A stretch of 64,000 bases of DNA. It comes from Oreocharis arfaki. Lineage: Eukaryota; Chordata; Aves; Passeriformes; Paramythiidae. Every line of letters begins with the position of its first letter. Position 1 is the first letter of the stretch. Location: contig VZRR01009912.1 of NCBI GenBank assembly GCA_013398015.1, positions 248,001-312,000 on the forward strand. Direction: 5' to 3'. Shown piece after piece: positions 13,501 to 27,400 of this stretch. The position numbers and the translations under genes are program-made. Under the pieces are notes generated by a model, which saw only the letters and a program-made list of their open reading frames with translations, had not been told where the DNA came from and ran no database searches.

Positions 13501-15208
13501 AAAGAAGAGGAAGGCTCTGGTATGGTCTGTCCTGATGGTGTGTTTTCCATTCGGAAGCAGCAGCTGTGGTAGAGAGCGGACAGTTCTGGAGCTTTTCCTG
13601 GAAGCTCTGATTCCCCATCGATTTGTTGTGCCTGTGGTAAGGCAGCTCTAATTGCAAGTATTGCTTACACTTTTGTGGTCACGGGCTGGCAGCTTTCTCT
13701 TTCATTGGCATCATCATGTTCTTGTACCAAGCCTCCTTGCCTGTGCACTAATATTAATTAGGTGACTGTGTCTGAGCCTCCTGTGGCTCCCACCGTGTTG
13801 AAGTGTGATATGTTGTAACATCTCAAAAAGCAAGTGTGGGAACAAGCAGTGACTGTTTACAGGCTTCCATCTGTAGGAGTGAGCTGCCTTGCTAAGCTGG
13901 GATAAACGTAGCAGGAAACTTCTTTCAGGCTGGCTTCACACTTCAGTAACAGTGTAGATACTGTACAAAGTTGAGAAGAGTATCCTGCTAATCCTAGTCG
14001 TTTAAACAGGAGGAGATTTGGTCAGGTTTTCTGACTACAATGCCCCACTGTATTGCAGAGATGAAGTATCTCTGCTCATGGAGTTGCATTTGCACACCGT
14101 GAATGAGTTAATATGCTGTAGGCCAGTGATCTAGTCTGGAATCTATCCACTGGCAACAGATTCCTGATGCAAATGGGTCAGAGTTGGTTATGACTGACTA
14201 CACAAATAGCTTGCCGTGTCTGGGATGAGACCTTTGTATTAATTTGTGTTCATCCTTTCCAGCTGAGAAGTGCAGCTTCATCAGTAATAATCAACTTGCT
14301 TTTCCTCCCCTCACAGGGTAGCTCAGGCTGCATGTGGATTGGTGACAAGTCTACTGAGGACTGGCAATTTTTCCTAGCTTGAAGAAGATTGAGATTGGTA
14401 AGGCTCGGCTTTTCACTTATCTTACTTGAGTTAGGAAAGGAAAGACCCAGGGAAAAACCTGTCCCTTCAACAATAAATGCAGCCAGCTGTTTGACCTGTA
14501 TGTTCAAAATAAGCTGGATCAGTTTAAGAATTTGATTTCAAGATGGAAGGATATATTTTTTTATACTTCTTTGCTTCTGTTCCTTTACTCTGAAGCCCTT
14601 GGAAGACTGGATATTAATCTAGTCCTTCTGCTGCAGAACTGCAGTGAATTAAATGCTGAAAATGCCAGTACATAAGCGACCATCTTAAGTGCAGGCAGGA
14701 TTTAGTACCTGTGTTCTTGTGGAACTGCAAGACTCGGGCTGAGGAACTAACACAGTAGTTCTTTCAGGTGCTCCTTTTCAAGTCTGGCTTGTACACCTGT
14801 GAAGGAACACATGTCCAAAGGTGCCAAGGTGCCTTTATAGCCTGGCTTTTCACCCAGCTTGTTTGACCTGGGTAGTCTTGGCCAAGATCCTGCATATATT
14901 GATTGGCTGCAGACCAGGGCTTGACACCTGAGACACTGGTACAATTCTAGGGCAGCACTGATTACAAGTAAATCTCCTTCATGGTTGTTCATCCAGTTTT
15001 TCTTCTGTTGGTCAGGGTGTTTAGAAACATACCAACTAAATTTTCTTTCACTTTAAAAGTTGCTAGTCTGAGTTGATTTGCTGGGATTTCCTGGCAGTGT
15101 TAACTAATGAATTTAGTTGGTTTGCACAACTGTATGTTTAAGGTGACAGTTGATACTCATACCCAACACTATATTTCTCAAAGCTTTAATGTTGTTTTTC
15201 ATCTCCAG
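4519..15208 (+). other. ABHD2: ABHD2 first intron (10.7 kb)
   Basis: This runs from the donor at 4519 to the acceptor AG at 15207-15208. No coding exon, RNA gene or CR1 element was recognised. It holds only short T or A runs (around 10149, 11938 and 12206) and scattered AT-rich blocks. One block at about 8855-8915 is dense in TAATTA, TTAATTG and ATTA cores. A cryptic noncoding exon cannot be excluded. Confidence 0.6.
4603..4636. other. Assembly gap of 34 undetermined bases
   Basis: A run of 34 N lies inside the ABHD2 CpG island. Very GC-rich promoter sequence is often lost in sequencing. The true gap size may differ from 34, and frames read across it are meaningless. Confidence 0.99.
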
Positions 15209-15215
15209 GCTGAAA

Positions 15216-15409
15216 ATGAGTGCAATATTGGAAACCTCTGAGCTGCCAGCAGTGTTTGATGGGGTGAAGCTAGCTGCAGTTGCTGCTGTTCTGTATGTTA
15301 TTGTTCGCTGCTTGAATCTAAAAAGCCCAACTGCCCCTCCTGAACTCATTTACCAAGACTCTGCTTTGGCTCGCTTTCTGCTCAAATCCTGCCCACTTTT
15401 GACCAAAGA
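15216..15409 (+). CDS. ABHD2: ABHD2 coding exon 1
   Basis: The exon begins at 15209 after a CTCCAG acceptor, and only 7 bases precede the ATG. It encodes residues 1-64 plus two bases of Glu65, including the N-terminal membrane anchor (VKLAAVAAVLYVIV). The donor is GTAAGT at 15410. An upstream in-frame ATG at 15150 is intronic and not the start. Confidence 0.95.
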
Positions 15410-18400
15410 GTAAGTAGTATATTTTTTTCCATTGTGTTATAGGAAGAAGAGCTGCGCTTATCCATTCTTCCTCATGTATTTCTTAAACTTGGGTTCAAAT
15501 TAATGTCAAGGTATACTCTTGCTGAAATAAATCTGTTCTAAGTCAAGCATTTCTTTATTGTCTCGGGTACCTGGATTTATGACCAAGCCTTGTTGTGTGG
15601 CGTTTTCCACAGATGCATAAAAAGTCATCACTGTCCATCTTCATAGAAGCTGTATGGTGATACTGTGCTATACCAGCCCTGTATTGCCCACTGTCTGTGG
15701 AAATTGGGGAGGGATGGATGCAGTCAGCACTTGTTCATATTCTTGTACTCCTTTCTATTAGAGAAAGAATCTGTTGGGGCTCACAGGAAGGAGACATTTT
15801 CATGGTGTGTCAGTGCCCTTATAATGAAGACAGGGTTGGCTATTACTTTTAAAGTGCCTGCTCTTATCTGAAGTACGTTAAGGTGATTGAAAACTAATGA
15901 AATTTATTAGCGGTAGAGCACATTCTAACTAGTTTAATAAAGTAATGACACAGAGGCCAGCTCTAAGCCTGTTGAATACACTTTCAAATTGACCTTATGT
16001 CAGCTGTGTGTATGAGCAGGCTGATCCTTGATCTTCCATTCCAAGACCTCCAGAATCAGTGCAGCTGCCCTTAGCTTCACCAAGAACCTTCACCAATAAC
16101 AGGAAGCATTTAGTACAATTTTGTGAGGCTTTGGAGAGACAAGGACTTTGATTACAGTATTTCTCTTCTGCAATCACTTGGAAAACTTGCAAGTCCTATT
16201 TAGAAGCTCTAAATGCATCAATTATATAGTAAGTGCTGAGTGCAGCTGCATGAACTTTCCTTTTGGATCTCAAAAGTCAAGCTAACTTAAGGATAGTCAT
16301 TTTAGGGGAGATGAGAGGCTTTTAGCAGTGCTGTGTTAGGTGCCTTGATTACATAAGGTATAAGATATCAGGCCACGTGGTCTGTAAACTTTTAGAGGAA
16401 ACAAAGCATTCTGTTGAAATTGGAACCCAGAGAGGGTTCTGTGATGCACTCCAGGTTGGTGGTAACACAAGTGTGTTTGGATTCTTGGTTATGTCTAGTG
16501 CCTTAACTGCAGAGCAATTGCTTTCCTAAAAAATACATTGAGGAGGTTTGAGTTCCTTGGTACTTTAGAGACTTGCCAATCCCAGTGTTGCACTCCAGAA
16601 TGACATGTCCCTAGGCACTGAAGGAGCAAGCATGAAGCTGTGCTGATTTCCAGCCTTGAAGGTATTTTAGTATCAGGCTAGTCTTTGGAAATGGATTGGC
16701 AGGCAATTCGGAGTCTCTTTTCCTGCTACATCAGCTCTGTTGTCACAGCACAGGTTCCTAGCACTGCTGTGTTAGGCCCATGTCTTTGACTTTCAGCTGG
16801 ACAACAAAGCATTCCCAAAAGGGTGAAAATGCAGAACATGTCCCAGCAATATTTAGACATCTGTTGTGCATTAATTGCAGGGGTGATGAGCTGCTTGCAG
16901 AACCCTGGTGCTGTGTTAATAGTGTGCAATTTTGGGTTGTTTGCTTTCTCTGGATCAGCTGAGCTCGGGCCTCCTGGCTTCTTTGAGAACTGTAGCAGTG
17001 ATCTCCAGTACCTGGTTCTTGGGCAAAATATTGTCTGAAAGGCTTCCATGACAAAAGGAAGCAAACTCTGATGAAACAAACCAGAACAAAATGTGTCAAT
17101 AGGGAGCTGTTCAGTCCTCCTACCTCTGTATCTCTGTTAAGGAAGACAGGACTTGGGAATATAATTGCTGTGGGGAAATGAAAGGGTTTACAGGACAGGC
17201 AACTCTTAAGATGTATATGTGATTATTTCTTTTTACTATTCTAGTGATGTTATCACAGACTTTTTTTCAATATAGAAATTTTAGAAAAAAAATCAAAGAA
17301 ATCCTGTCTTTAGGCATGAAAGTCACCTGGAGACTAAAGGGGAACAAATATATTTAAATTCCTGCAATTATGCATGAAACAGTTTGTAGGATAATTAGGA
17401 AAAAGCTATGTGAAAACAGCTTGTGCCATACTCCACCGAAAAATCTTGCAAGGCTTTGATTACTTGCTAATTATTCAGAGTGTTAGGAAAGCTGATTAAG
17501 CAGCTCTTTTCAAATTCTACCATGAAAGCAAAATAAGTAGCCCAGCAATCCCTTCTGTTCTATCACTGGGTACTGGGTTTATTGTCAGAGCTGTTATAAG
17601 ACCAATTCCTCTGTACAGAGGAATGTTCACAGCTGTGAACTGGCTTTCAGACCTGGTTTGTTCAGCTCCTGCTTAAGGGAGGAAGGGCTGAGGGCAGTGC
17701 TGTGAAAAACAGGCTGGCAGGGAGAAAGCAGTGAAAAAGCAAAGTTATTCTCTCTGTGCAGGTGTTCAAAAATTCTCAGAGTAAACACTTTTGGACTTTA
17801 TTTTCCCTTTATGGTGCAGTCCTCACCTCTGGTCTAATTCAGTGCATTGTAGCTGTGATGTCATTCAGTAAGCCAAGTGGTGGTGGATGAATAATTTAAG
17901 AACTTTGAATTGTAAAACTGCCTGAGATGGCTGTGTGCCAGGTACCTTGTACTTGTAGATGTTAGTACTGTTTTTTACAGTTCTATAAACTGCCAGAAAC
18001 TTTCTACATATCTACTGAACATTGGGAAGCAAGAGAATCTGTCTTCCTAGAGCTTATGTTCTCTTACCTGTTTTTCCATTCCTATGACCTAGTCCAGCTC
18101 TGTACTTTGGCTTACCAAGTGGAGTAGCATAATCAGACCCTTTTCCATTCAAATTGCTTGTTCTTGCATGGAAGCTCTTGCAATTCAGCACAGCTCTTGG
18201 TGCCCTTGAGCACTTGGGCCTAACTGCTGGTGGCAGCTGTGTCCTTTTCCTGTCTTTCAGAAGGGTACAGAAAGTCCTTCATCTGCTGTTATTCCTGTAG
18301 AAATGCAGTGCTGGCTCTTTGATTCGTGAGGTTAAATTTGGCCAGTGCTTGCTGTACTGGGCTAGACTTTTTTGGCTGTTTACAGTTGATTCTAACAAAG

Positions 18401-21400
18401 TGTGTGCATCCATATTTCTGTAGAGATGTGGCACGTGTCATATGTATCGAAAATAATTATCCTTGCTGTCTGCACACTTTTTATCATCAGTAAAGGCAAG
18501 CTCCTCAAAGATTGAGGCAAATGCCTGTCAAGCCTGTTAGTAAACACTGTCAAAGATCCAGCCTGGATCCTTCTAATCCTTTGTTTGCACACCAACCTAT
18601 GCTGGCTGAGCAGGCTGCCTGGTACCAGGAGACTCTTTTACACTGTCACTGCTTTTCTCTTACATGCAAGGAGATGAGTAGTCAGAAAAGCTGTCTTCAA
18701 GCTTTTCAGTGTTCCTTTCTTCCCCCTAATAGCAAGCAGTGCTTGATCCCTGTCAACTCCTTGGTGTTTTACTCTGGGAGGAACACTTCCAGGAGAATAA
18801 TAAACTCGAAGAACAGTGTTACCCCTGAAGCTTTGGCAGGTGAACATGCTGAGAGGTAGAGAAGAATGGCAGCTCCCCGTTGGTAAGCTGAAGCATTGAC
18901 CTTGCAGAGGAGCACCCTCGGGGGTCTGAATTTTTGCTGGGTGCTGTGACATTGGCAGCAGCCTTGTGTTCTCCAGCTCTTATCAGCGAGGATGATTCTA
19001 AGTGCTGTAAATCCTCATGCCTTGTTTTGACTAAAATACTTCTTGTAGTCACTGGTGGGGGAGGAGGGGTGTGATGGGCACTTTACTAAATAAAAGCTTC
19101 TTAAATGAAGGAGGTGGTTTAGCCAAAGAGGCCAGTCTGTGCTTTTAAATAGTTCTGACTTCATACAGGTACTGTGGGCAGCAAACAAACACTTCTACTC
19201 CATTTGTTTCTTTTTTGAGGCTCAGGGCATGTGGAAGTTCCATAACTTCCTTAAATTTTTTAGTTGCCTATCTGCTGTGTCCTCATCACATTGGGCAGTC
19301 TAGCTGAGCTGATGGAGGAAAAAGCTGCTTTCTACATTATTTGGGGTTGGGGGTTGAACCCTGCAGACTTTTATGAGAGTTTTCTTGATTGGAATTCAAA
19401 TTGCATTCCTTAGCATCAAATAAAGGACAAGGCTCAAACAAAGCTTGATTTTTGTAAAGCATTCTTTAAATACCTCCAAACTGCTCTGTAAAGGGGAAAA
19501 AAGTAATCTCTTACCCGTTGTAATGTAGGCAGAAGTTCTTAGAATGTCCTGACATTGTAGGCTCTGTTCTCTCACTGTCAGCATCCAGTGTGCTGTAGCA
19601 CGTAAAGGCCATGTAAGAGTTAATGTTTAAAAGTGTTACATCTCCTCAGATGAAATGAAGCAATGCTCCAGAAATAAGCCTGTTTCTGAACTTCCACTTC
19701 ACATCTTTGAGGACCTGAATGCTGATGCCTGCTAATAAAAATAGCACAGTTTTTATGTGCTTTGTGTGAGCTGCTTATACAGCTGCTGCTTTCCTAAATT
19801 CCATACCAGATGATGTACGTGCTCTAAAATGATAAATCTACTGCCTGAGAGCCGCTAAACTCAGCCACAATCAGCTAGAATTGTTTTAAATATTAAAACA
19901 CTAGGAGGAATTTTTGGGAAACACCCAGGAACTGTGTTGTTCTCGAGCGCTGTGGGCAGCCACCTATCAAGATGTGAGGCTGTGCTGCACAGCTGAAATA
20001 CAGATTTGGAGCTCAAACACTGACACATTGGTGAGCAGCTTTATGTAAATGGCTGTGAATTCACTTAGCCACCGAAGAGTGATGAACTCTGTACTTGTTG
20101 GGCCATGTAAGTCAGCTTCTATAAAAAGTAGCTACCATCCCCAGGCCTGTTCTCCTGTCTGCCTCCTGTTACTGGAAGACATAACTGCTTCAAATATTTA
20201 TCTTTATTCAGGGTGCCTGCTCTCTGCTGCAACTGACCAGAACAGGGGAAATGAGTCAGTTAAAAGCCTTTGGGTCTGGAGCAAACTCGGAAGCCGTTTT
20301 TGTTTCACAGAAATGAAAATCTCCATTTCTGGTACAACATGACTTTTGCTTTGGATTTTTTTTATCAGCCCATGGTTGTCTGGGTAGTTGTGTTATGCTG
20401 TCCTTGTGTGGAGGCCTTGGCCAGAGGTCCTCCTGGCTGGTGTTCACTGCTCAGCTCCTGTCACCATAAGTCACTGCCGCAGAACAGCAGAAATGCTGCT
20501 TATAGACATTCCTGGGCTTTTGTACATCTGGGAGCAGCTTCTCTGGAACAGGACACTGAGGAATGTGTAGTGAACCATCTCTGTTCTGTGCTGGAGCAAC
20601 CTCTGCAGTACCACTGCTTTTCAGAACCGCTTCAGTTTATAGCAGAGAGGAAGGAGTTGAAAATCTGTTGTGCCCTTGAACACTTTCCTTCTTTCTGCTT
20701 GTTATCAATGCTGGAGGGAGTCCACCTGCTTTTGAGTGAAGGGCCCTTGTTTGAAAGACATGGTTAAATTTAGTGGTAATTATAGTTTTAGCATAAAATC
20801 TGGAGGGCAGTACTCAAATGCTCCTTAGACTGAATACTGCTTAATTGCTCAGTCTGCATGGTTGTGTTTCCCTGTGCTGCATCCTGCTGAGCTTGTTTTC
20901 TTAAGGTAAACCACAAGAAGAATGCCCTGAGTACGTGCTCTTCTGTCTGCATGATGATTGTTTTGGAGAAGTGTCTTTTTTCAGCTGTTTGCCATGAGGA
21001 ATGTTGACTTCACTGGAAAACAATCTGTTCTAGCTCTTGCTATCAGCACTGAATAGTTTGGTTTATTCAGCTGGGTTGAGGATAGAAATGTCTCTGAAAC
21101 CGCTTTTCACGTAATAGGCTTAAATAAAATTTATCCAATCTCGTCTGACCTTTCAGAGGGTAAAGGCTTTTGCACAATTCCTGGCAAGCTTTCTCCCTCA
21201 CCAGCGTGGTATCATGCACCTTCAGGACTGAAGAGTTCTTTCTGTGCTCTCTTCTTTGCATGGTTTTAGTTAAAGCAAGCTGAAAGTCCACACCAACCCT
21301 GTATAAAAAGATGTCCCATCCTTCAGTCTTGGACAGTCTTGCACTATTAGGCTCAGTACTCGCTCTTGGAAATTCTTGTAGACTTTCTTGTTGGAAGACA

Positions 21401-24400
21401 TAAAAGTCACATGAAGATTTCAAAAATAGATTTGTCCATTGGCAAAATGGAGGGTCAACAGAAATAGTGTGACAGGCAGATCATATGTCTGATTCTGCTA
21501 TAGAGTATAGGGATACCTTGTCCTCAGCTGAGAGCAGATTTTACCTGAATTCAGTGATGGAGAGGAATCACTCTTACTGTAAAGGCTTTTACAGGGTTTT
21601 GTAGTAGGTTAGGTTGGCAACTTGTCTTGGTAAACAGAAGTAGTATTTTTATTAGCTGCTTGGTTTTGCATCAGTCTTGTAAGTTCTAATCTGTCTTAGT
21701 TTTTCACTGATGAAACACGATCTGTACTATCCGGACAACTTTCTTCCCTTTCCCTGTTAAAGTGTTGTGCTGTTCAGTCTGGGTACTTAAGGAGGATGTG
21801 TTTTGCCTCACAAGTCTGTTGCTTGAAGGCTGATGGGCCTAAACAAAAAGATTGGTGAGATAACAAGCTTCTTCTTGAACACTTGCATGTATTTCAGAGC
21901 TTCAACTCCTTTAAAACTCACGTACAAACTAGAAATACACTTAATGACTCGGCAGAAGCTACAAATCTCTTCGTCAGAGTACTATGCACATTACTCATGC
22001 TGAAGCTTGGCCTTTGAATATTTATCTGGAAGAGTGCAGTTACATGCAGAGTGACTAACACAAGCCATCTTTGCTGCAGGCAGCGATGCTTAAGCAGCTG
22101 ACTGGAGTTAGCATCATAAAAGATAAGCTGAGCATTTCACTTGGTCCGTAGGATGCTCGAACACTTGTGCATTCTGCAGGGAGCAGCAGTGAATGCTCCC
22201 TTGTCCATAGGGCTTCACACAGTTTTAGCTTTGAGGGAAAGGTGGAAACTGTAGTTGTCGCTTGACCATCATTATGGATGGAGTGAAAGGGATTCCTGCC
22301 TTAAATAACACAGTCAAGGAAACTGCATGTGCTGTTTGCCTGTAAAAGCAGTATAAAGGTTTGATTTATTGCAGATCAGTACTTAGGTAACCTCCAGCTG
22401 GGTTATGCCAAGACAGGTCTGGGGTTTTTTTTCCCCAGAGAAGCCATCAGTGACCTGAAGAGGCAGACTGTGGGAAGCAGTGCACTCTTGGGAAGCAGCA
22501 TGCTTGAAACCATTTGCCTTCGTTTAAACTCTTGCAGTAGTTGTGAGGCTTTGAAGACTATTCTAATTTAATCTCTTACAACATCCTGTGGTATGTGCTG
22601 CTGCATCTGTTCCAGTGAATGGCTGTAACCTATATTAGCTGGGAACTAGACTGTAGATTTAACATGAGGATGTTTGCAGAGATCCTTGATTTTTGGTTTT
22701 GTTTTTTTTCACAGTGGCAGTAATCAGCTATAACAGCTGTATAACTTAGCTGCTGTAGCTGGGCAGATTGTTTTCCTGTTAGCCCTATAGGGCAAGATTT
22801 TGGGGTAGTCTTTGATTTGAAAAGTGCTGTATAGAAGCAGAATCACCAAAACTTTCCAGTGCATGTTCTCACCCAAGATTAGAAACTGTGAAGCAATGTT
22901 GACGTCTGAGTCACTTCTGAAAGAGCTGCAAATTCTTATTATAGGTTCTATTTATCAGCTCCCCTCAGAAGGTGCTAGCAAACCCTATCTTTAAAGGATG
23001 TCTGTGGAAAAAAAGACAGTCAAGCACTGTCTAGTGTGGAGCATGGCTACTGATATGAACTGGTTGGTGCAGTAAATGACTAGGGTGAAGCCAGCTGTTT
23101 TTTCTTGTGTTAGGAGAGCAGTGTCTCTTCCATCTGGCCTAATAGTTGCATTCAAAACCCTCTGCACTGACCTGTATGTGGCTTGAGCAGGACCATGTGT
23201 GCAGCCTGGTTTAGTGCTACTGCCCTATCCCAATGGATATCTACTCTGGATTGTGAGAATGGATCCACTGAGTACTTTCTACTAGCAGCTGTTGCAGAGG
23301 ATGAGCTTGTCCAGCCTCTGTCGCTGCTGGGAATCTGCACAGTTGTACATCGTGCCTGGCGAGGCCCAGTGCAGAGATGCTGGGCTGACAGAAGAGGGGT
23401 GGTGCTCCTGGCCTTGCCTGGATCCTTTGAAAAGCTTTGTAGCTGAGTGATCAAATCCAGAATGCACTGAGGGCTAACTTACAAGGTTGTGAGCATCAGC
23501 TGGCAGCTTTCGCAGCCTTTATTGAAGCGATATCTGCTTGTCCAGAATTCTGGTTTGGGTCTCTTTGGGAAGTGCACTTGCAAAAATGAGTGAAACTACA
23601 GCAAACCGTTGTGTTGCTTTGGCTGTAAGAAGTCCCCCTCACAGATGAAGGAGAAGAATGGGGAGAAGGACGGTGTACTGCTGCTCTTGTCTTGCTAAAC
23701 AGCCCTAAGTAGTTTTTATTTGATAGGAAGTCTTTTTAAGGAGTGTGCGGGGGAAGAGGGAGTTGCGGATATGACACATAAAGAGCTGGCATGGGGAAAG
23801 GTCCAGCTGTATGAGTAGGTAAGAGCACAAAGGTAGGGTTTCTGTCACATTCTGGTAGATTATGGGCTTAAGTAGTAAATTTGAGTCCTAAGCTGCCTAG
23901 TTTTCTGTGAACAGGGAAGAACATGATCTCTGCTTCACGTGCTCTCAAGAAGGCAAGAGGAATAATTGCAGGAAGCCCTAAACACAACAGGGAGGGAGTT
24001 GTTAATCCATCAGGATCCAAGGTGTTGTCAGAAGCTCTCAAGCTTCTTCTGGATACCCTAGTCTATGCACCAGAGACCACAGCTCTTTAACTGGGAGCGT
24101 GTCCCCTGGGACTGCTGTTCTCCTCAGCAATAAATCATTCATGCTTTCCTGTTCAGAGCTGATGTAACTCTCTTTTTCAAGCCATTGGCTCAGTCTCCTT
24201 TTTCTGAGTGACCAGGTGACTTGCCCACATGCTGGTGGTGGTAGGGCACAGTATGTTTCTTGTTAAACCACTTGCAGCTCTGCTTGTGCTAAAAAAAATC
24301 TGATAACTAAGCCTTTAATGCTTTCCAGCTCATAGTTCTGTTTCTCACGTATCTTTTTTGAGGGCCTGTAAGCCAGGAGAAGAAAGACAATCTGTTTTGT

Positions 24401-27400
24401 CACACAGCTTTAATATACCCTTGATAAGCATAAATAATTGGTAGACTCACCCCTCTTACTGGGAGGGATTTGTTATTCAGTGGAGCTTGGCCAGTTCTGA
24501 CTGGTTCTCTTAACGCTGTCCCAACTTTTACCTAATTCTGAGTGGCAAAATCAACCTGTACTGTGCTCTTTGCTTAACTTAGTAAAGCAGTCCTGTGTGA
24601 AGTGGTCCAAAGTCTTGGGGATTTCAGTTTTTTGGAACTTGGTGTGAATCCTGCTGTTTCTGCCACTGGCTTGTACAGTCAAGTACTTACAGAGGTTCAT
24701 GTGGCTCAACCCAGGAGGCTTCAGTGTTTCAATTAAAACAGATTTACAGCACTGTACAGTTCTGGAGGTCACTTTGGTTGATTGGCAACATGCAGTCCCA
24801 GTCTCACCGAGGCACAAGGCCTCTGTGTGTTTAGTGAGGAGCATTTGTTCCTCTAACATCTCAATGTAAGGAATGTCTGGGGTTTGGCTTTGGCTGCTGC
24901 TATCAGTGCTGATTTTTCAGCTTTGAGAGCGTTTTGGTCTCTCCTCTTGTGTAAGGCTGCAAAGATCACTGCTGCCCGTTCAGTGAGAGCAAAAACAATT
25001 CCATGTTTGTTACTATATTTGGGAGCTGGTGAGAGATTTGTTATGGGAGTGCTTATCTGTTCTCAGAGGCTCGTTAACACAGCAGGGGTAAGCAATTAAA
25101 TTACTGCCTTTCAGGTACATTCCACCCCTCATCTGGGGAAAAAGTGGACATATCCAGACAGCTCTTTATGGAAAAATGGGGAGAGTGAGATCACCACATC
25201 CATATGGACTTCGCAAGTACCTCACGATGCCAGATGGAGCAACAGCCACCTTTGATCTCTTTGAGCCTCGCTCTGAGCACTGCACTGGAGGTCAGTCAAC
25301 AAGCTGCTGGCTACTAACCTTGCTTCTGTGCTCTGGGGGACAGATGAGGATAGAGCCCATGGCTCCCATTTGGCCCTCAGAAAAAGCAGATTTCTTTTTA
25401 ACTCTCGGAGTTGAGATCTTCGTGGTACATTGCTGCGCTAGAACAGTTACTGTTATCTTTATTGCTGAAGAGAATCTGAGCAGTGCTTTTCTAATGAGAT
25501 AAAAATTCAGTGGCTAGAGCTGGTAATGTTGGAGCTTTGCACATGAGAGTTACAGTTAATTTGAAGTGCATGCGATAATCCTGAATGTAATTTACTGTGC
25601 TTACTTGAATTACAGCAATTACTTTCTTGGTTGATGAAATGATATCTTGTTAAACTAGTGAACAGTGTCAGCAGATCAAATATCATTAGATTAGCCACAA
25701 AGTAGATGATGGCTAATGTCAGCTGATCAGAATGTCTGTGCTTCGCAAAGCTTCATTTGGAAGATCTGTATTACACCCAGCTCTAGGAGGGAAATGAGGG
25801 GGAAATAGCATAACCAGTCTGCTTGGAGTGCTGGACTGCACAGCTTCCACACACGTCACAGTCACAACAGGCTGTCAGAAGGCAGAACATGTGTAACATC
25901 AAAAATGTCCTTCTGAGGGAAGAATGTACTCTTGGTCTCTAGGCAGTGCCTCTAGAGCTTTCCCTGGAGCTGAAAGCTGTTCATCTCCCATAGCATGAAT
26001 TACAGAATCACATCTGTAGCACTGGAGCTGCAGGCCTCCTGTCCCATACGGGATTTTTGGCAGACTAGTGGGAATTCTAGCTTGCTTGTGGTGGGTGGTT
26101 TCCCACGGATCTGAAATGGAAACCTTCTGACTCTCTTAATTTGCATGGAGTGACATTTACTTAACTTCCCTCTCTTTCTGAGCACAGAGGATGTCACGAT
26201 GGTGATCTGCCCGGGGATTGCTAACCACAGTGAGAAGCAGTACATCCGCACCTTTGTTGACTATGCCCAGAAGAACGGCTACAGATGTGCTGTCCTGAAT
26301 CACTTGGGAGCCCTGCCAAACATTGAGCTCACTTCACCACGGATGTTCACATATGGTAGGTACTTTGTGGCACCTGGAGAACTTATTTTCAAGCCTGTGG
26401 AATTTCTAGGGGTTGATCAGCCTCCTTCAGGATAACACAAGTGCTGTACCCCAATAAGGGGGTAAAGAGTTTTGTACTGTTCCTTGGGAACTAAACTCAA
26501 CTTAGATGGGAGGAGGAAGAGAGGCTAATACTGAATTCACTGCTGTCTCTTCTGCCAGCTCTTACACATGTATTCTCATCAAGGAGGCAGTTTTTTGTGA
26601 GAACTTTTTTTTGGGGAAAAAAAAAAAAACCTTCTCATGACTATCAAGAGCCTGTTCAAATTATTTTAGGGATACTGAAATTGCCAGTTTCATGCAATGT
26701 GAAACAAACCTGTCCCTGAAGGATAAATGCCATTTCTGAGGCTTTGTAAAATGCAACCTGAGAGGAGTTTGTACCAGCCTATCCAGAAAGTACATTTATA
26801 TCCTAGGAGGGGCACGTGAGGATTTGCCCCTGGATGTAACACAAGTCAGCAACAATTCTAGAGTGTGACAGTAAAGCTGCAGAAGGGGTGGTGCTCAACT
26901 GGCACGATTATGGGCTCTTACCCTGAGTATAAGGAAGTTGTTCTTAACCTAGAAATTAAAAGGAATAAATTATTTGAAACTGTGTGAAGGATGACTCCAG
27001 CTAGTCTTAATTGCTCTTTTAGTGAGTCATGTGGTCTTTGTAGAATGGAGCCTCTTTGCCTGTGACCTAATCTGCTTGTTCCTGAGCCCTCCTCTCCCTC
27101 TTTACTGTAAATATCTACAGGTACCCAGTCAATTGTGTGTTTAGCAGACTTGTGTTAAGTTTTATTTTTTTAAAGTTAGCTAAGATACTGCTTGGAGTTT
27201 GGATTAACAGAATAGTTATCTTGAACAGGTAAACTGCCAAAATAGAAATACCGTGCTTTGAGGTGCCAAGTCTAGCAGGCAAATAGGCTGTAATGCTTTG
27301 TTGCTTGTTTTAGAATTATTAAATATATTCCTCTTTGGGAAACACTTCAGGAATACCAAATACCTTCATTTGTAGTGAGGCCCTGGGCTGTTAATGGCTG

